From positions 178,382 through 242,381 of the forward strand of contig JAHFNH010000001.1 in NCBI GenBank assembly GCA_023267435.1: a stretch of DNA of 64,000 nt, in the 5' to 3' direction. Made by a program: the position numbers and the translations under genes. This stretch comes from Candidatus Nomurabacteria bacterium (GTDB lineage: Bacteria > Patescibacteria > Paceibacteria > UBA9973). Positions 1 to 8,232 of this stretch are shown piece after piece (position 1 is the first letter of the stretch; every line of letters starts with the position of its first letter). A model generated the notes under the pieces. The model was not told where the DNA came from. It worked only from the letters and a program-made list of their open reading frames with translations, and searched no databases.

Positions 1-2
1 CT

Positions 3-1820
3 CTCTTTGATCAGAATCTTCGACACGCAGTGCAAGTGATCATCACAGTCATTGCTTGCGATGATAATGACCCAGCGATGCTTGCGGTGAATGCCGCATC
101 TCTCGCTCTCGTTGTTTCAAACATTCCATGGAAGGGTCCGATCGGTTGCGTACGCGTCGGAAAGTACGATGACGAAAATTTGAAAATAAATCCTTCAACA
201 AAACTTCGCGAAGAAGAATACCCATACAAATTTGATCTGACAGTTTGTGGAAGAGAAGGAACTATCAACATGATCGAAGCAGCCGCTCGCCAAGTGAAAG
301 AAGAAGAACTAACCGAAGCCCTCGAACATGCCAGTGCAGAAATAACTAGACTCGAAGATTTTCAGAAAAAAATCCAGTCAGAAATCGGCAAAGAAAAGAG
401 AGTAATAATTCATGACAAAATCAGTGAAGAATCTGTCGCTTTATTTAAAGAAAATATTTTACCTAAAATGGAAGCAGCAGTTTTCGCTGGTCCTGGAAAA
501 AAGAAAATTGATGAACTTCATAACGAATGGAATAATTTGGTAAAAGAAAAATATATCAATGGTGACAGAAAAGATTTTCAGCTTGAAGATGATATTTTTG
601 ATGAAACAGAAAATGATATGCTTCATGAAAAAGCTATCAAAGAAAACAAACGTGCCGATGGTCGCACAATGGATGAAGTGCGTGAACTCTATGCTCAGGC
701 TGGAGGTCTCTCAAAAATTTTGCACGGTTCAGGAATATTTTATCGTGGAGGTACTCACGTTCTTTCTGCGCTGACACTTGGTGGACCGGGAGATAAACAA
801 GAAGTGAATGGAATGGATGTTCAGTCTTCACGCAGATTTATGCATCACTACAATTTCCCTCCATTCTCAGCCGGAGAACCAGGACGAAGCGGATTTACAA
901 ATCGTCGCGAGATAGGACACGGAGCTCTCGCTGAAAAAGCTGTCGCGATGGTTTTGCCTAGTATCGAAGAATTCCCATACACGATTCGTATCGTGTCTGA
1001 ATCAATGGCATCGAATGGTTCCACTTCACAAGCAAGTATCTGTGCATCAACTCTCGCGCTCATGGATGCTGGTGTACCGATTAAAAATCCTGTCGCAGGT
1101 ATTGCGATGGGTTTGATGCATGCGACTGATGATGAATATAAAATTTTGACCGACATCCAAGGTCCAGAAGATCATCACGGTGATATGGATTTCAAAGTTG
1201 CTGGTACTCGTGAAGGTATCACTGCAATACAGCTCGATGTGAAAGTAGATGGTGTGCCGATAAAAATTCTTTCTGAAGCGATGGCGCAAAGTAAAAAAGC
1301 TCGTTTAACAATCCTCGACACAATCGAAAAAGAAATTCCAAAACCTCGCGCAACTATTTCTCCAAGTGCTCCAGAAATTTTAGTTATCAAAATCAAACCA
1401 GAACAAATCGGGGGAGTCATCGGTTCCGGTGGAAAAATAATTAAAGAGATAAAAGAAAGAACTGGCGCAGAAATAACTATCGAAGATGATGGTACTGTGT
1501 ACTTCACAGGTCGTGACGGTTCTGCAGGAAAAGCAAAACAAATCGTGGAAGAAATGACACATGAATTCAAACCCGGAGAAATCTTGCAGGGCGAGGTAGT
1601 AAAAATTGCCGACTTCGGAGCATTCGTACGTCTGAACTCTGCGACCGATGGTATGGTTCATATTTCTGAAATTGCTCCTTTCCGTGTAGAACGCGTAGCT
1701 GATATAATAAAAGAAGGTATGATCGTGCCGGTGAAAGTCATCGCTATCGATGCACAAAGAGGAAAGATTAGTCTTTCGATTAAAGAAGCAGACAAAAATT
1801 TCTTCGCACCGAAAGTTTAA
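3..1820 (+). CDS. pnp: Polyribonucleotide nucleotidyltransferase (PNPase), 5' end outside window
   Basis: Phosphorolytic 3'-5' exoribonuclease of RNA turnover in the cytoplasm. The frame is open from base 3 and reads into PNPase sequence (LRHAVQVIITVIACDDND) with no start, so the gene begins before the window. Roughly the first 90 residues of the family (about 700 aa) are missing. In order, the visible part has the rest of RNase PH domain 1, the helical linker, RNase PH domain 2 (FSAGEPGRSGFTNRREIGHG; GDMDFKVAGT), a KH domain with the GVIGSGGK loop at about residues 459-525, and a C-terminal S1 domain (GEILQGEVVKIADFGAFVRL). A hairpin terminator follows directly. Identification is by several independent family motifs and is secure. 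Confidence 0.96.
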   Translation, partial: LFDQNLRHAVQVIITVIACDDNDPAMLAVNAASLALVVSNIPWKGPIGCVRVGKYDDENLKINPSTKLREEEYPYKFDLTVCGREGTINMIEAAARQVKEEELTEALEHASAEITRLEDFQKKIQSEIGKEKRVIIHDKISEESVALFKENILPKMEAAVFAGPGKKKIDELHNEWNNLVKEKYINGDRKDFQLEDDIFDETENDMLHEKAIKENKRADGRTMDEVRELYAQAGGLSKILHGSGIFYRGGTHVLSALTLGGPGDKQEVNGMDVQSSRRFMHHYNFPPFSAGEPGRSGFTNRREIGHGALAEKAVAMVLPSIEEFPYTIRIVSESMASNGSTSQASICASTLALMDAGVPIKNPVAGIAMGLMHATDDEYKILTDIQGPEDHHGDMDFKVAGTREGITAIQLDVKVDGVPIKILSEAMAQSKKARLTILDTIEKEIPKPRATISPSAPEILVIKIKPEQIGGVIGSGGKIIKEIKERTGAEITIEDDGTVYFTGRDGSAGKAKQIVEEMTHEFKPGEILQGEVVKIADFGAFVRLNSATDGMVHISEIAPFRVERVADIIKEGMIVPVKVIAIDAQRGKISLSIKEADKNFFAPKV

Positions 1821-1833
1821 GAAATTAAAAATA

Positions 1834-1876
1834 AAAAATTCCCCACAAGATCTAATCTGTGGGGAATTTTGTTTTT
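1834..1876. terminator. Intrinsic terminator between pnp and the converging gene
   Basis: AATTCCCCACA pairs with TGTGGGGAATT around a 12-nt loop. The hairpin is flanked by an A-run on the left and a T-run on the right, so it can end both pnp (+) and the converging hypothetical gene (-). Confidence 0.85.
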
Positions 1877-1878
1877 CA

Positions 1879-2478
1879 TTAAGAATAGTCAAAAACTGCA
1901 TGTACTTTTTTATCTTCTATAATTTTAAGTTTACGCTTCATTCGCCATTCTTTTTCTGCTCTTTCATAATTATGTTTTTCTGGCATATTATCTATGCCTG
2001 TATTAACAAGTGTTACAAAAGTTTTTAATCTAGTCACATCTTTCTCAAGTGTTTTTAAAAGAAACATTCCTACATCTGAGGATCCGTCATTCATCATACT
2101 TTTAATGAAACCTGAAACATAATGCTTTGGTGAATAGTGCATAAGAGCTTCTCTTAGACAATCAATCGCAACAGAATAATTGATTTCTTTATTTTGCTCT
2201 TTTGCTTCTTTTATGAAAAAAATCATATTACTTAATTCAGGATGCGGGTAACACAATTTTTGTACATAAAATCGTATTAAAGCTTTTTCAAAATATGTAT
2301 ATTTTTTTGATTCACCACTTTTGATTAAATTAAGCATTTTTGAACAATTATCCGAAACCATAATTTCATAGAATTTTATTTTTTTCATATGTCCACACGT
2401 AAATTCCCAAATTGCAATTACTATTGTAGAGTTCACAAGGGTTATAACCCAATACAAAGGATCTTTTAATGTTTCCAT
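1879..2478 (-). CDS. Hypothetical protein with one N-terminal membrane segment
   Basis: I do not recognise this 199-residue protein. Residues about 7-27 (YWVITLVNSTIVIAIWEF) form one hydrophobic helix. The rest is soluble, charged and predicted mostly helical, so it is probably a membrane-anchored cytoplasmic protein. It converges on pnp and shares its terminator. The upstream 190 bp before the next gene are very AT-rich and hold divergent promoter-like sequence. No motif suggests a function. Confidence 0.6.
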   Translation of the reverse strand: METLKDPLYWVITLVNSTIVIAIWEFTCGHMKKIKFYEIMVSDNCSKMLNLIKSGESKKYTYFEKALIRFYVQKLCYPHPELSNMIFFIKEAKEQNKEINYSVAIDCLREALMHYSPKHYVSGFIKSMMNDGSSDVGMFLLKTLEKDVTRLKTFVTLVNTGIDNMPEKHNYERAEKEWRMKRKLKIIEDKKVHAVFDYS

Positions 2479-2634
2479 TTTATTTAATTTTTAAGTTACA
2501 AATAACACTATTGTTATTCCGAGATAAGTATAGCAGATTGTCAATATAATGTCAAGTATATTCGTCATAATATATTAAAATAATCTATATAAAATAAGCT
2601 ATAATAATACTATTTAAAATAATGTGGGATTGAC

Positions 2635-2664
2635 TTGACACAGATATAACAAATAATATATACT
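2635..2664 (+). promoter_or_regulatory. Promoter of the TrmB-like gene (predicted leaderless)
   Basis: TTGACA (2635-2640), an 18-nt spacer, then TATACT (2659-2664). The ATG at 2671 begins 6 nt after the -10 box, so the transcript should start at or next to the start codon. Confidence 0.7.
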
Positions 2665-2670
2665 TAAATT

Positions 2671-3453
2671 ATGAAAAAAGAACTTTCACCAATTGAAAAA
2701 CAGTTGAAAATAATAGGTCTTTCGGAAAATGAAATCGTTATGTATATGGCGCTTTTGGAACTTGGAAAAGGGACCGTTTCTCAGATATCAAGAAAAGCAT
2801 TACTAAATAGAACGACTGGCTATGATGTTTTGAATAGATTGTCGTCAAAAAAACTGATTAGTATTTCTGGAAAGGAACCAAAACAAGAATATGTCGCTGA
2901 ATCACCAGATAATATCGAAAAGTTAATTGCAGGAGAACTGGAACGAAGACAAAATGAGTTAAATGAAGCAAGACAAATTATTCCAGAGCTTAAATCTATG
3001 CACAATGTAAGCGGTCGTCCGCAGATAAGATTTTATGAAGGTAAAGATGGTTTGAAACAAGTATACGAAGATACGCTTAGTTCACACGAGCCGATTCTCG
3101 CATATGCTAGTGTTGATGATGTTCACGCTGCGCTTCCCGGATATTTTCCAACATATTACAAGCGCAGATCGAAAAATGGTATATCTATCAGAGCAATATT
3201 TACAGATAATCCTGAAGGACGAGAACTTTCAAAACACGACAAAGAAGAAATGCGTGAATCAGCTTTTGTTCCAGAAGATAAATTCGGATTTCACCCTGAA
3301 ATAAACATTTACGACAATAAAGTGATGATCGCTTCATGGCGGGAGAAATTGGGAATCATTATTGAATCAACTGAGATTGCTGATGCGATGAAAAAGATAT
3401 ACGAGCTGGCTTGGGCTGAGGCGAAAAGATTAGATAAGGAAATTACAAAATAA
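2671..3453 (+). CDS. TrmB-family transcriptional regulator
   Basis: A 260-residue DNA-binding regulator. The N-terminal winged helix (about residues 8-80: LKIIGLSENEIVMYMALLEL, then a recognition helix in NRTTGYDVLNRLSSKKLI) is the TrmB/sugar-specific-regulator type. It is followed by a coiled linker (about 85-115) and a C-terminal effector domain (about 118-255). Archaeal TrmB proteins sense sugars. Here no sugar operon is adjacent, so the ligand is unknown. The gene is monocistronic or leads into the next regulator. The start is set by the -10 box 6 nt upstream. Confidence 0.85.
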   Translation: MKKELSPIEKQLKIIGLSENEIVMYMALLELGKGTVSQISRKALLNRTTGYDVLNRLSSKKLISISGKEPKQEYVAESPDNIEKLIAGELERRQNELNEARQIIPELKSMHNVSGRPQIRFYEGKDGLKQVYEDTLSSHEPILAYASVDDVHAALPGYFPTYYKRRSKNGISIRAIFTDNPEGRELSKHDKEEMRESAFVPEDKFGFHPEINIYDNKVMIASWREKLGIIIESTEIADAMKKIYELAWAEAKRLDKEITK

Positions 3454-3458
3454 AACCA

Positions 3459-3501
3459 CTTTACAGTAGCTTTACAGTAATAAAAATACTACTTTACAGT
3501 A
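3459..3501 (+). promoter_or_regulatory. Three phased CTTTACAGTA direct repeats, candidate operator
   Basis: The decamer CTTTACAGTA occurs at 3459-3468, 3470-3479 and 3492-3501. The spacings are 11 and 22 bp, one and two helical turns, so all three lie on the same DNA face. The third repeat contains the -35 box (TTTACA) of the following gene. A repressor or activator bound here would contact the promoter. The encoded HTH protein is the obvious candidate, but this is inference. Confidence 0.65.
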
Positions 3502-3521
3502 GATATTATTTCTGATAGAAT
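3493..3521 (+). promoter_or_regulatory. Promoter of the HTH-ATPase gene
   Basis: TTTACA (3493-3498), a 17-nt spacer, then TAGAAT (3516-3521). The -10 box overlaps the first in-frame ATG (3520), so that codon cannot be transcribed. The second ATG at 3529 lies 7 nt after the -10 box and is the likely leaderless start. Confidence 0.7.
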
Positions 3522-3528
3522 GGAAATC

Positions 3529-4569
3529 ATGAATGAAGTAATTAAAAAAATTCATACTTCTCTTGATAAGGAACCAGCAGGACTAAGGTCTAGTGATATT
3601 GCAAAACAAGTCGGAGTATCACGAGTAACTATTCTTTCCCAGTTAAAGAAACTTGAAAAACAAGGGTTGATTATTCGTTTTGATAATGGACCTAAAACTT
3701 GGTATATATTAACCAAACATCAAGATGCTTTATTTCAAAAAGGGCTTTCTTTTTGGAAAATTTACAAAAACACAAAACTAGAAGAACATATCGTTTTAGA
3801 AGAATTACAAAATTACCTTCTTAAAAAGATAAAATTATCTGACCAAGCTAAATCTATATTTGGCTATGCTTTTTCTGAAATGATGAATAATGCGATTGAA
3901 CATTCTAGGTCCAAAAGAATAAAGGTTGAATGTTCTGTTCAAAAAAAAGATATTATATGTGTAATAGAGGATTATGGTATTGGAGCTTTCAATAATGTTA
4001 AAACAAAAAAGAGACTTCCAAATGAAACAGAAGCAGCTCGCGAAATTTTGAAGGGTAAAGTTACCACAGACACAACAGCTCACACTGGACAGGGAATTTT
4101 CTTTACTTCACGAGCAACAGACAGGTTTATGATTGAAAGTCATTCCCATGCGATTGTCGTAGAAAATGAAAATGGAAATAATGTAAGAATAGTAGAATTA
4201 AAAAAGAAAATTCGAGGTACTGCAGTTACTTTTTTTATTAAAATAAATACAAAACTTCATTTAACTAGTGTTTTTAGTAAATATGCGGAAGCTGATATAG
4301 ATGGATTTAATACAACTGAGATTCATGTTAATTTATATGCAAACGGAGACCATCTTGTTTCTAGGTCACAAGCAAGACGTATTGTTGTTGGGCTCGATAA
4401 GTTTTCAAAAATAATTTTTGATTTTTCAGGAATTGCTCATATAGGACAGGGATTTGCTGATGAAATATTCAGAGTTTTTGCAAAAAAATATTCAACAATC
4501 GAAATAAAACCAATTCATATGAAAAAAGAAGTGAGCTTTATGGTAAGGAGAGCACGAGCTGAAAAATAA
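3529..4569 (+). CDS. HTH - GHKL ATPase - STAS-like (DUF4325-type) regulatory protein
   Basis: A 346-residue signalling protein in three parts. An N-terminal winged helix (about residues 10-65; GVSRVTILSQLKKLEKQGLI) is followed by a GHKL/HATPase fold (about 95-220; N-box FSEMMNNAIEHS, G1 motif DYGIG, G2 region GQGIFFTSRATDRF). The C-terminal STAS-like segment (about 270-335; KIIFDFSGIAHIGQGFADEI) resembles DUF4325. There is no histidine-kinase dimerisation helix, which suggests an anti-sigma/Spo0-like switch or ATP-dependent DNA-binding protein rather than a sensor kinase. Its promoter carries three phased repeats, consistent with autoregulation. An ATG at 3520 is in frame but lies inside the -10 box. 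Confidence 0.8.
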   Translation: MNEVIKKIHTSLDKEPAGLRSSDIAKQVGVSRVTILSQLKKLEKQGLIIRFDNGPKTWYILTKHQDALFQKGLSFWKIYKNTKLEEHIVLEELQNYLLKKIKLSDQAKSIFGYAFSEMMNNAIEHSRSKRIKVECSVQKKDIICVIEDYGIGAFNNVKTKKRLPNETEAAREILKGKVTTDTTAHTGQGIFFTSRATDRFMIESHSHAIVVENENGNNVRIVELKKKIRGTAVTFFIKINTKLHLTSVFSKYAEADIDGFNTTEIHVNLYANGDHLVSRSQARRIVVGLDKFSKIIFDFSGIAHIGQGFADEIFRVFAKKYSTIEIKPIHMKKEVSFMVRRARAEK

Positions 4570-4610
4570 ATTTATTGTGTATAATAAAGATATTATTGAA
4601 TAATTAAAAT

Positions 4611-5462
4611 ATGGAAACAGAAAATAATAAAAAAAATAAAATTGTTAAAACTTATGCCGAAGATATGGCGAAGGTTATTGAGAGCAACGAAGCTGGAGTT
4701 GTGAGAGAGATAATTCATGAAAAGGAAGAGCAGGAAATGCAAAAGGAGAATCTATCTCCGGAAAGCAAAAGAAACAAAATGTTTATGCTGATCGGCATTG
4801 TTTGTATTTTTTTGGCTTTAGGTTCGATTGTTTTTATTGTCGTATTTCGACAGCAAATTTTTTCTGTATCAGTCGCTCCGCAGTTCGTGCCGTTGATTTT
4901 TACTGACAAGGCGCAATTTGTGGAAGTGGGTGGTTTGGCAAAAGATAAAATCGCTCAGACAGTCTTAAATGAAGTGAATGCTACACAAGTGAAAGGTGGC
5001 GGAGTGGAAGGTATTTATCTGACAGAAAATAAGGCAGTTTTAGGATTGAGAAAATTTTTAACTCTAATCAAGGCGAATATCGACCAGACTCAGATGCAAT
5101 TCGTGGATGATAACTTTTTAGTTGGCGTGGCAAAGAATGACACGAATGATTTATTTATTTTATTGAAAACTCGTTCTTTTTCCGATATCTTTCCGCAAAT
5201 GCGTAGTTGGGAACCGAAGATGTTTTCTGATTTGCATGGATTCTTCGGAGTGCCGATTTCTGTCGATACGAATTATTTGTTGACCAAAAATTTCGAGGAC
5301 GGAGTTATTGCTAACAAAAATGCCCGCATTCTTCATGATAAAGACGGCAAGATAGTATTGATGTATGTATTTGTGGATGATACGTCTGTATTAATAACCG
5401 ATACCGAGACAGCCACCAGCGAAGTAATCCTCCGCCTCGCTTCGAGCCAGATTAAGAAATAG
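4611..5462 (+). CDS. Single-pass membrane protein, unknown function
   Basis: A 283-residue protein with a charged cytoplasmic N-terminus (about 1-57), one strong membrane helix (about 58-82; FMLIGIVCIFLALGSIVFIVVF) and a 200-residue outside domain with no cysteines or recognised motif. The topology is like a CPR envelope protein, but I cannot assign a family. A TATAAT box lies at 4580-4585, giving a leader of about 20 nt. The gene is followed by a DksA-like gene with its own promoter. Confidence 0.65.
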   Translation: METENNKKNKIVKTYAEDMAKVIESNEAGVVREIIHEKEEQEMQKENLSPESKRNKMFMLIGIVCIFLALGSIVFIVVFRQQIFSVSVAPQFVPLIFTDKAQFVEVGGLAKDKIAQTVLNEVNATQVKGGGVEGIYLTENKAVLGLRKFLTLIKANIDQTQMQFVDDNFLVGVAKNDTNDLFILLKTRSFSDIFPQMRSWEPKMFSDLHGFFGVPISVDTNYLLTKNFEDGVIANKNARILHDKDGKIVLMYVFVDDTSVLITDTETATSEVILRLASSQIKK

Positions 5463-5514
5463 ATCATCAAAATGGGCCATTTGCCATTAATCTTTAAAAT
5501 GTTATCATACCAGT

Positions 5515-5874
5515 ATGCCATTAGATAAGAAAAAAATTAAAGAAGAATTAGAAAAAGAGAGAGATATTCTATTAGAAGAAATGAAAGACATGGGTAAATT
5601 AAACCCCGAAACAGGCGAATGGGAAGCTACTCCAGAGGAGCAAGACATTCCTGAAGCTGATCAGAATGATATGGCGGATAGATTTTCGAACTTTGAAGAA
5701 AAAAGTTCAATGATTAGAGATTTAGGCGCTAGGTTAAATAATATTTTACGCGCTTTGAAAGGAGTAAACAGGGAATCATTTGGTAAGTGTGAAGTTTGCA
5801 AAAAGCCTATTGAGGCGGCACGTCTTGCAGCTAATCCAGCGGCTCGAACTTGCAAGGAACATTTAAACAGTTAA
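5515..5874 (+). CDS. DksA/TraR-type zinc-finger protein
   Basis: A 119-residue protein with a long N-terminal helical/coiled-coil part (about residues 1-80, rich in E and K) and a C-terminal zinc finger, CEVCKKPIEAARLAAN followed by RTCKEH. The ligands read C-x2-C-x17-C-x2-H instead of the usual four cysteines. Family members bind RNA polymerase in its secondary channel and tune transcription with ppGpp. The acidic tip residues needed for that role cannot be confirmed by eye. An extended -10 (TGTTATCAT, ending 5508) sits 6 nt before the ATG, predicting a leaderless mRNA. comM follows 12 nt downstream, probably co-transcribed. Confidence 0.85.
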   Translation: MPLDKKKIKEELEKERDILLEEMKDMGKLNPETGEWEATPEEQDIPEADQNDMADRFSNFEEKSSMIRDLGARLNNILRALKGVNRESFGKCEVCKKPIEAARLAANPAARTCKEHLNS

Positions 5875-5886
5875 TTTTTTAAAAAA

Positions 5887-7503
5887 ATGAGTTTCGCAAA
5901 AGTTTATTCAGCACAAGTGAATCTACTTTCCGGAGTTATCGTGACTATCGAAGTGGACTTGTCCCGAGGTCTTCATGCTTTCAGTATTGTCGGCTTGCCT
6001 GACAAGTCCGTCGACGAGTCTAAAGATCGCGTCAGCTCAGCTATCAAAAATTCAGGCTTTCAATCTCCTAAAGCCAAGAATCAAAAAATAATAGTTTCTT
6101 TATCACCCGCAGATCTTAAAAAAGAAGGGTCTTTTTTTGATCTCGGTATCGCACTTTCTTATATGCTTGCGGCTGGGGATTTGAAATTTAATCCGGAGAA
6201 AAAGATTTTCTTAGGTGAACTCGGGCTCGATGGCACTTTGCGCAGGATCAAAGGTGCTCTGCCTCTCGTGCAGGAGGCGAAAAGAATGGGTTTTGAAGAA
6301 GTTTATTTGCCGAAAGAAAATGCAGTCGAGGCGGCGTTGGTGGATGGGATTAAAATTTTCGGAGCAGGTAGTTTGAAAGAAGTTGTTGACCATATAGATG
6401 AAAGCAAACCTAGAAAATTTACTGATGGTCTGGCCGAGCGTACTCGCGAAGGAGAACCGAGGACCTCAGAAAATTTTACTAGGTTTGCTGAAGAAGGAAA
6501 AATCCCCGTCCAGCCAAAAACAGAAATAAAATATGAAAAAGAAAGAAAAGGTTCCGATTTTGCAGATGTTCGCGGACAAGAAGGTGCGAAACGTGGGCTC
6601 GAGATAGCCGCTGCCGGCGGGCATAATATAGCTATGTATGGCCCGCCGGGCACTGGCAAGACGATGCTGGCTCGAGCTTTCTCCGGACTTTTACCGGATT
6701 TAATTCTCGAAGATGTTTTGGAAATTACCGGCATACATTCTGTCGCAGGTGCGACGCGCGGAGAACTCGTTTCTAGTCCGCCTTTCCGTGCGCCACACCA
6801 TACTTCGTCTTATGTTTCACTTATCGGTGGAGGAACTTTTCCAAAGCCAGGCGAAGTGACGCTCGCACATAAAGGAGTTTTATTTTTGGATGAATTTCCA
6901 GAATTTGAAAAAAGAGTTATTGAATCTTTGCGTCAGCCACTTGAAGACAATATCGTTTCGATTTCTCGCGCAAAAGGTTCGGCTATTTTTCCTTCGAATT
7001 TTATTTTAGTCGCAGCGATGAATCCGTGTCCTTGCGGAAATGCCGGCTCGAAACAAAAAGCTTGCATTTGCAAACCGTCAGACTTAGACAGATACAAAAG
7101 AAAACTTTCCGGCCCGATTATGGATCGTATTGATCTTTGGGTTTCCGTGAATAACATTGATTACAAAAAACTTGGTGAAGACGGAATGGGGGAGAAGAGT
7201 GAAAATATAAAAGAGAGAGTCTCAAGAGCACGAGAAGTACAGAAAAATAGATTTCAGAAATTTGAAAGAACTATCAAAACAAACAGTGAGATGAATGTGA
7301 AAGATTTATCCAATATGGTGAAGCTAGCTGATGATGTTCGAAATCTTTTAGACAACAGTGCTGAAAGATTAGCCCTCTCCGCCCGTGCCTATCACCGCGT
7401 CATAAAAATAGCCCGCACGATAGCAGACCTTGAAAATTCTGAGGATATAACCTCAGCGCATATTCTCGAAGCTATACAATATCGTCCGAAAGTAAATAAC
7501 TAA
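5887..7503 (+). CDS. comM: ComM/YifB-family Mg-chelatase-like AAA ATPase with an in-frame palindromic insert
   Basis: A 538-residue AAA+ helicase of the ComM family, which promotes branch migration during natural transformation. The order is an N-terminal Lon-protease-like fold (about 1-165), a linker, the AAA+ core with Walker A GPPGTGKTMLARAF (about 251-264), Walker B VLFLDEFPEF, the family motif MNPCPCGN, and a C-terminal helical lid. The linker at about residues 172-201 is encoded by a palindromic element (6403-6489) in the same frame, adding a charged segment (GLAERTREGEPRTSENF). It lies 12 nt after the DksA-like gene with no Shine-Dalgarno. Confidence 0.93.
   Translation: MSFAKVYSAQVNLLSGVIVTIEVDLSRGLHAFSIVGLPDKSVDESKDRVSSAIKNSGFQSPKAKNQKIIVSLSPADLKKEGSFFDLGIALSYMLAAGDLKFNPEKKIFLGELGLDGTLRRIKGALPLVQEAKRMGFEEVYLPKENAVEAALVDGIKIFGAGSLKEVVDHIDESKPRKFTDGLAERTREGEPRTSENFTRFAEEGKIPVQPKTEIKYEKERKGSDFADVRGQEGAKRGLEIAAAGGHNIAMYGPPGTGKTMLARAFSGLLPDLILEDVLEITGIHSVAGATRGELVSSPPFRAPHHTSSYVSLIGGGTFPKPGEVTLAHKGVLFLDEFPEFEKRVIESLRQPLEDNIVSISRAKGSAIFPSNFILVAAMNPCPCGNAGSKQKACICKPSDLDRYKRKLSGPIMDRIDLWVSVNNIDYKKLGEDGMGEKSENIKERVSRAREVQKNRFQKFERTIKTNSEMNVKDLSNMVKLADDVRNLLDNSAERLALSARAYHRVIKIARTIADLENSEDITSAHILEAIQYRPKVNN
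6403..6489 (-). repeat. Palindromic element copy 3, in frame inside comM (reverse orientation)
   Basis: The arms are 6403-6420 and 6471-6489. AGCAAACCTAG pairs perfectly with CTAGGTTTGCT and AAAATTT pairs with AAATTTT, with one bulged base at 6478. On the minus strand the core of about 50 nt contains CTCCTTCGCGAGTACGCTCG, whose CGAG/CTCG mini-hairpin and following CCAGACC match the layout of the copies at 22712 and 26031. The reading frame of comM runs through it without a stop. Confidence 0.75.
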
Positions 7504-7573
7504 TTTACTTGTTTCACCACAAATGATACTATCTAGATAAATAAACTTATCGTCGAACCTTAACATAATCCTT

Positions 7574-7867
7574 ATGGAAACAAATAAACCTAAGTTACCC
7601 TTAATCTTTTTAGTGCGCAGAAAATGGAGAAATTCATTGTTTGCAGCCGGTATTCTTCATTATAAAATAGTTGGTTATAACTATATAGCTCCTGGTAGTA
7701 AAATGAGTGAGATTTCTCAAACAGGATGGATACCAATTAGACAGTATAATTTTGAACACCCGTATATGAAGAAAAGAATGGCGGAAGTTCAAAGGAAACA
7801 AGAAGAATGTTTAGAGCGAAAAAATGTGGACTGGGAAAGATTAAACAAAATTCGCATAACGATTTAA
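7574..7867 (+). CDS. Small basic hypothetical protein
   Basis: A 97-residue protein I do not recognise. It is rich in K and R (RRKWRNSLF near the N-terminus), has several aromatic residues and no membrane helix or cysteine motif. It stands alone between comM and the lexA operon, with its own strong terminator (7877-7905). The A-rich leader has no Shine-Dalgarno. Confidence 0.6.
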   Translation: METNKPKLPLIFLVRRKWRNSLFAAGILHYKIVGYNYIAPGSKMSEISQTGWIPIRQYNFEHPYMKKRMAEVQRKQEECLERKNVDWERLNKIRITI

Positions 7868-7876
7868 TCGTATGTG

Positions 7877-7905
7877 AAAAACCTGAGATATTCTCAGGTT
7901 TTTTT
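7877..7905 (+). terminator. Intrinsic terminator
   Basis: AAAACCTGAGA/TTCTCAGGTTTT stem followed by a run of seven T. It ends the small basic hypothetical gene. Confidence 0.85.
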
Positions 7906-7932
7906 AATTTATAGTTATCCACAACTATTTTA

Positions 7933-7961
7933 TTGACAGTGAACGAGCGTTCACTTATACT
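7933..7961 (+). promoter_or_regulatory. lexA operon promoter with SOS (LexA) box in its spacer
   Basis: TTGACA (7933-7938), a 17-nt spacer, TATACT (7956-7961). The spacer holds the perfect 14-bp palindrome TGAACGAGCGTTCA (7940-7953), which fits the Gram-positive LexA consensus core GAAC-RNRY-GTTC. LexA bound here would block polymerase directly, the expected autoregulation. Confidence 0.88.
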
Positions 7962-8004
7962 ATTTATATAAGTCGAGATTAAAAATTTAACTTATAAAAA
8001 TCGC

Positions 8005-8205
8005 ATGTCACAAACACAATATTTAAAATTATTAGAAAAGGAGATACAACATATCAACAAGAAGATTGATATGAAAATAATGCAGGGAGAAGCTTATATG
8101 AAAGAGGCGAGAGATCATAAACTTCTTTTGAAAAAAGTGCGTTATCACTCTCGAAAGAGTTTCTTTAGCAGATTGTTTCCAACTTTTTTTAAATTTCAAT
8201 TTTAA
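8005..8205 (+). CDS. Small coiled-coil protein, first gene of the lexA operon
   Basis: A 66-residue protein preceding lexA by 27 nt and expressed from the SOS-boxed promoter. Residues about 1-40 are a charged helix (KLLEKEIQHINKKIDMKIMQ). The tail is basic and aromatic (SRKSFFSRLFPTFFKF), possibly membrane- or nucleic-acid-binding. I know no family for it. Its place makes it DNA-damage inducible. Small SOS proteins elsewhere are often division inhibitors or polymerase accessories, but nothing here proves such a role. Confidence 0.65.
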   Translation: MSQTQYLKLLEKEIQHINKKIDMKIMQGEAYMKEARDHKLLLKKVRYHSRKSFFSRLFPTFFKFQF

Positions 8206-8232
8206 ACTTTCTAATTTTTGTTTTAAATTTTT

